Assembly: GCA_963921825.1 (NCBI GenBank)
Contig: OY997592.1
Location: forward strand, 18,789,432-18,853,431
DNA: 64,000 nt
Direction: 5' to 3'
Source: Erodium maritimum
Taxonomy: Eukaryota; Streptophyta; Magnoliopsida; Geraniales; Geraniaceae
The position numbers and the translations under genes were made by a program. The notes beneath the pieces are model-generated. The model was not told the DNA's origin. It saw nothing but the letters and a program-made list of their open reading frames with translations, and ran no database searches. This document shows positions 60,101-64,000 of the stretch, one piece after another; position 1 is the stretch's first letter, and every line of letters begins with the position of its first letter.

Positions 60101-61847
60101 GAAAATACATGCGAAGTGGCTTGAGTTTATAGAGACTTTTCCATATGTGATCAAGTACAAGAAAGGCAAGGAAAACGTCGTAGCTGATGCACTATCAAGG
60201 AGACATGCTCTAATTTGCACAGTGGAGGACAAAATCATGGGATTTGAGCATATCAAGAGTTTATATGAAACTGATCCAGATTTCAAAGAAACTTTCAAGG
60301 AGACAAGCAAAGTTGCGTATGGATTATTTTATCAACAAGATGGATTCCTATTCAAGGATAGAAAGTTTTGCATACCACAAGGATCTATGAGAGATTTGCT
60401 GATCAGAGAAGCACATGGAGGAGGGCTTATGGGACACTTTGGTCAAGACAAAACTCTAAGTGTGCTTATGGATCATTTCTTTTGTCCACACTTGAAGAGA
60501 GATGTGGAGATGTTATGTGCTAAATGCATCACTTGCTTAAAGGCAAAATCCAGGTCACATCCTAATGGTTTATATATGCCTTTGCCTATTCCTAACCTAG
60601 CATGGGTAGACATTTCTATGGATTTTGTTTTAGGTCTGCCAAAGATCAACCACAAGGACTCCATTTTTGTGGTAGTGGACAAATTTTCCAAAATGGCTCA
60701 TTTCATCCCATGCAACAAGACTAATGATGCTCCTCAAATTGCTGATCTCTTTTTCAAAGAAGTAGTACGTTTGCATGGATTGCCTTGGACTATTGTATCA
60801 GATCGTGATACCAAATTTCTAGCCCATTTATGGAAAACTTTATGGAAAAAGTTGGGAACGAAGCTGCTCTTCTCAACTACATGTCATCCACAAACAGATG
60901 GCCAAACTGAGGTAGTAAATCGGACTCTTTCAACATTGTTGAGAGCCACGGTGGGTAAGAATTTAAAACATTGGTTATCTTGTTTAACATTTATTGAGTT
61001 GGCTTACAATCATGTCAAACATTCTGCTACTAAATTCTCTCCTTTTGAAATTGTTTATGGCTTTAACCCTAGTACTCCTCTACATCTTGTATCTTTGCCT
61101 CAAGGTGTTATTTCTAGTGAAGGAGAAAGCAGAGCAGCTTTTATCAAGAAACTCCATCAAAAGGTCAAAGAAAATCTGGAGAAAAGGACCGAGAAATACA
61201 AGCAACAAGCTAATAAGCATCGAAAAGATATCATTTTTGAAACTGGAGACTTGGTATGGGTACACATGAGAAAGGAAAGGTTCCCAAATCAGAGAAAATC
61301 CAAGCTCTCACTAAGAGGAGAAGGATCATTTCGAGTGTTAGAGAAAATCAACAACAACGCTCACAAGCTTGAGCTTCCAGGTGAGTTAAACATTTCTCCA
61401 ACTTTCAATATTACTGATTTGGCTCCCTATCATGCAGATGAATCAGTTCTGAGGTCAGAACCTTGTCAAGAGGGAGGGGATGATGAGGACATCGAAGCTA
61501 TCACCAACATTCCTACTATGCGATCAGCACCGGACGTCGAAGCTATTAGTACTTTATCCGAGCCCGAAGAAGAAGCTATCAGCAACATTCCTATTATGCG
61601 ATCAGTACTAAGAACAAGATCAGGAACTAAAGCATTACATGAGGAATTCAACAAGAAAGTGGAGAATTTAATAGAGCATGGGGAACTCCAAGAAAATGTG
61701 ATCACCAAGGCAAATCAAGAAGGCATCCAAGAAGAATTCAAGACTTCAACAAATCTGTTTTTGCCTCTACTTCAAGGAATTAATGAAGCCAACTTATTCA
61801 TCATTTCCAAAGGAGATTCAGCCCCTCAAACCACTCAAGAACATTAA
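57138..61847 (+). pseudogene. Gypsy gag-pol polyprotein, one frame with six nonsense codons
   Basis: From ATG 57138 a single frame of 1,570 codons runs to TAA 61845-61847 with no frameshift. It is interrupted by TAA 57495, TGA 57561, TAG 57861, TAA 58242, TAA 58824 and TGA 59544. Gag (57138-58244) ends with a CCHC knuckle, CQGKGHYARECP. Protease has IIDGGSCTNVAS (58350 on). RT (58857-59540) has [14 protein letters not shown] and YFDDILVYS. RNase H (about 59850-60200) has [10 protein letters not shown] and DALSRR. Integrase (about 60400-61440) has an HHCC finger ([11 protein letters not shown]...CAKCITC) and the DDE residues in [15 protein letters not shown] and QTEVVNRT. The last 122 codons lie in the 3' LTR and include a duplicated MRSxPDVEAIS-like segment. 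Confidence 0.93.
61468..61480 (+). promoter_or_regulatory. Polypurine tract of the gypsy element, inside the coding frame
   Basis: CAAGAGGGAGGGGA (ending at 61480) directly precedes the 3' LTR and would prime plus-strand synthesis. It is also translated (QEGGD) because the polyprotein frame crosses into the LTR. Confidence 0.85.
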
Positions 61848-62325
61848 ATAGCCAAGGTATGCATTTAAATTCAGATTATTAATTAGTTACTTTTGCTGTT
61901 TTGCAGATTCAAAGCCTTTAGTTTATCAAGAGTCATTTAACATTAATTGAGTCAAATGTAATCAATTTTAGACCCTTGAAGGTCACTTGCTGCTGGAGTA
62001 TTTAATAAAGTCCCTTCTCAACATGTATGATGCAAGTTTTATGAAATAAAAATTCGAGTTTTCTTCTGGGAAGAACTTATCACATTCAACCTTCTTGTGT
62101 GCGAAGCCTTGAAGTTGTGTGTTCGACTTATCCCAGACTTTCCATAATCTGTGTGACGTCATTCAATCCACCATCTATCCTCCTAGTTACTTCGATTCTT
62201 CAAAGAGTGTTGTACGGCCAGTTGAAGCAATCTCCATCATCGACTCCATCTTCATCCATTGGAACCTTAGAAAGTGTTGTACGACTAGTTAAGCTTCTCC
62301 ATCCTACCACCACGCACCTGTATCA
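61481..62325 (+). repeat. Gypsy 3' LTR, first 367 bp coding
   Basis: This LTR is 845 bp, the same length as the 5' copy. It encodes the last 122 codons of the polyprotein before TAA at 61845. The remainder holds the promoter and terminator signals (AATAAA-like strings at about 62003 and 62045). Confidence 0.92.
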
Positions 62326-62840
62326 ACTCGTACGCTAGCATTCGTACTGCGGCAATGCATTTCTGGTGCGTTGATAACCCCATTCGTCTCGCAACGTCCA
62401 GCTTCTGCACAAAATAATCGTCATGAGCCGCTACCGCGGCCATAACCCTTAAAAATAATGGTCTGGACATGCAAAATCGACGCCTGAACAGTTTGGGCCC
62501 ATAGGTCGGGTAGTCGACAAAATAATCCGCCATCAGTTGCTTGTGGCCTCCGACATGATTTCAGTGAATCTCTCGTCGGGAACCTTCCCCTCTTAGGAGC
62601 CTTTCCCGCATTGTATCGATTCTGGGCATTGCTCTCTCTATCATTCTGTCGGCCCTCCACCGGATTCCTTCCTCCCGAACACGAAGTTCGGCTTCGTACT
62701 CGCGTTCTGCGGCTTCGAACTTCTCCCTCAATTGAGCCTCTTCGTCGGACATTGCTTGTTTAAAATAAAATATACAAAATGGAGAGAAAATGTTGACAGA
62801 ATTAGAGAGATTGTTGGTGTAGATTGGATGAAAGAGGGGT

Positions 62841-62850
62841 GGTATTTATA
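62841..62850 (-). promoter_or_regulatory. TATA box of the Harbinger transposase gene
   Basis: The minus strand reads TATAAATACC, about 90 bp upstream of the transposase ATG at 62752. Spacing and sequence fit a plant core promoter. Confidence 0.6.
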
Positions 62851-63101
62851 GGTGTTTGAGAATTGATTTTTTTATTTAATTTTTATTACAAAAAAGAGTC
62901 GTTGCAACTAGCCATTAAAGGTCGTTGCTGCCACGCGTCACCAACAGAGCCGAAGTAGACGGAGCCGCGGCGAGAGGCGCAGCCTCTCGCACCGCTCTCG
63001 CATGCCCCCTTACACGCCCCCTGCCCCCTCGAACCCCGAACCCCACCCCACCCTCCCCGCGCCCCGACCCCCCTTCCTCTCCATCTATGCACATGCTCTT
63101 A

Positions 63102-64000
63102 GAAGTAGTATAAATTGAAATTGGTTTACGTTAAATCACACTTTCACGAGGATAATTAATACTTGTATGCCTTCCCATCTTTGACTCACTTTATTTTTTA
63201 AATCACATTCATTTTGAATTAGCATATTCACTAATTATGTAATCGGTAATCTCTTTTTATTTGTTAAATTACTTATCCAACAAGTATGAAGTATCCTTGT
63301 ATGAATGAACTTGGCTATTTCGGTCGAAAGATGGAAGTAGAAATGAAAATGGGCGGAAGCAAGAAAAGATGAGTGTGAAGATGTCCATGTCCATTTATTC
63401 GAGTAAGTTGATAAAGTTGGAATATACAGGTCATTGTTCAACAACCAAGTTGGTTCGTACGTGAGCACTAAAAAGATTTGACTAGCCGAAAACATATACA
63501 TAGTCACAACGCACAAGGTTCGCCACAAAACTGCATCATTTTTCTACAATGTGATGATGATATTCTGTGCACTTTCGAAGACGCACCACCCATTTCGAAT
63601 ATATACGTCCCACTTTGGCTCTTGTGTGTGACGTGATCATTGTCTATCCATTACAGATATGCCACGTGCTTCCACCTCCTCATCCATCAAATCTATACCC
63701 TCTGTCACTATTACATATATGTATATGTTTTCATCTGTTTTATAGACTCCGTAACAGTAGTTTCCATGACCGTGTATGTCCACGCTTCTTCTTCATGTCC
63801 TCCTCAATCCTCATCCATTAGGATGGTAGGGTTGCTTGCGTCAGTATTTTTTGGCATTTGGTCATTTGGTAACCCTTTTATCACAACATCGGGCATATGG
63901 ATCCTCATTCTGCCTCTAAAAATTACAGTATTTTTTGGTTATATACAAGCAGTCTTACTTAATGATATTTTTTTGGCAAAAACCAATTGTATTTTTATTT
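63102..64000. other. AT-rich flank of the Harbinger element, nothing recognised
   Basis: No transposon end, repeat array or protein family was recognised. Short frames at 63235-63528 (minus) and 63567-63821 (plus) look like chance. It may be genuine host intergenic DNA or promoter sequence of a gene beyond the window. Confidence 0.45.

Larger units (their letters stand above)
56047..62325 (+). mobile_element. Complete Ty3/gypsy LTR retrotransposon, plus strand
   Basis: The element is 6,279 bp with two 845-bp LTRs (TG...CA). The target duplication is ACCCG (56042-56046) and ACTCG (62326-62330), one mismatch. The interrupted Harbinger sequence proves the original site. Domain order PR-RT-RNase H-integrase is gypsy type. 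The polyprotein frame continues into the 3' LTR, a feature I associate with the CRM (centromeric) chromovirus clade. No classical chromodomain was recognised, so the clade is tentative. Confidence 0.94.
55092..62752 (-). pseudogene. Harbinger transposase (DDE_Tnp_4 type), split by the gypsy element
   Basis: The start is ATG 62752. The N-terminal 140 codons run to 62333, then the gypsy insertion interrupts a TAC codon (62332, 62331, then 56046). The frame resumes to a stop at 55092, giving about 458 residues in all. The N-terminus is a charged helix. DYFV.YPTYGPKLFRRRFCMSRPLFLR is the typical pre-catalytic region. Catalytic residues are visible: D in IDSLDCMHWEWKNCP, D in YYLVDSIYP and E in RIDIERAFGVLQARW. 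Three nonsense codons lie in frame: TGA 62563-62561, TGA 56030-56028 and TAG 55943-55941. There is no frameshift. The 63-nt GT...AG stretch at 56003-55941 reads as coding, so no intron is called. It would cut and paste elements with matching TIRs. Confidence 0.88.
49812..63098 (-). mobile_element. PIF/Harbinger transposon with two nested retrotransposons
   Basis: The left TIR GAGCATGTACATCGA and the inverted right TIR GAGCATGTGCATAGA are flanked by the 3-bp duplication TTA (49809-49811 and 63099-63101), the target preferred by PIF/Harbinger elements. Removing the LINE (49967-54927) and the gypsy element (56047-62325), each with one duplicate, leaves about 2.03 kb. That remainder carries a single transposase gene on the minus strand. 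The usual second (Myb-like) Harbinger gene is absent. Confidence 0.92.

Overview
The window is nuclear DNA from a flowering plant, most likely a eudicot. The evidence is one spliced plant gene plus a dense, nested set of plant-type transposable elements: L1-type LINEs, Ty1/copia, Ty3/gypsy, PIF/Harbinger, Mutator-like and a Helitron end. I see no bacterial, viral or organellar gene, no tRNA or rRNA, and no CRISPR. The species cannot be named from this sequence.

The only convincing host gene is at 2179-4800 (+). It is an ARM-repeat/TPR protein of about 620 residues in two large exons and a tiny last exon. A Helitron 3' end lies about 170 bp upstream of its start codon. Almost everything from about 5.2 kb onward is transposon-derived.

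5.2-20.9 kb: two minus-strand non-LTR elements (one is an ORF1-only LINE) are followed by a 3.2-kb unit that looks like a solo LTR (8897-20547, TSD TCTAT). That unit is split by a complete copia element on the minus strand (9914-18354, TSD GGCCT). The copia LTRs are about 99% identical although its coding region is badly decayed. 21.4-26.4 kb: a plus-strand retroposon, then a Harbinger-like remnant holding a Mutator-like foldback element (23131-26402, 10-bp TSD). That element holds a second ORF1-only LINE (23946-25893, 12-bp TSD). 28.7-33.1 kb: LINE fragments and a second copy of the same foldback element, inverted (31874-33122). 35.1-39.7 kb: a 4.6-kb LINE with RNase H (15-bp TSD). 40.8-46.2 kb: a non-coding retroposon (15-bp TSD) split by a second copy of the solo LTR (42586-45918, TSD CCATC). 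47.0-49.6 kb: a 307-bp MITE and another retroposon.

49.8-63.1 kb: a PIF/Harbinger element (TIRs beginning GAGCATGT, TSD TTA). Its own 2.0 kb has been spread over 13.3 kb by two insertions: an almost complete RRM-type L1 LINE (49967-54927, 13-bp TSD) and a complete Ty3/gypsy element with 845-bp LTRs (56047-62325). The gypsy insertion cut the transposase gene inside a codon.

The target-site duplications give a relative order of insertion. The most interesting patterns are the two ORF1-only LINE derivatives, the paired foldback elements with internal GATAAAA arrays, the copia element with young LTRs but a dead coding region, and the gypsy polyprotein frame that runs 122 codons into its 3' LTR.
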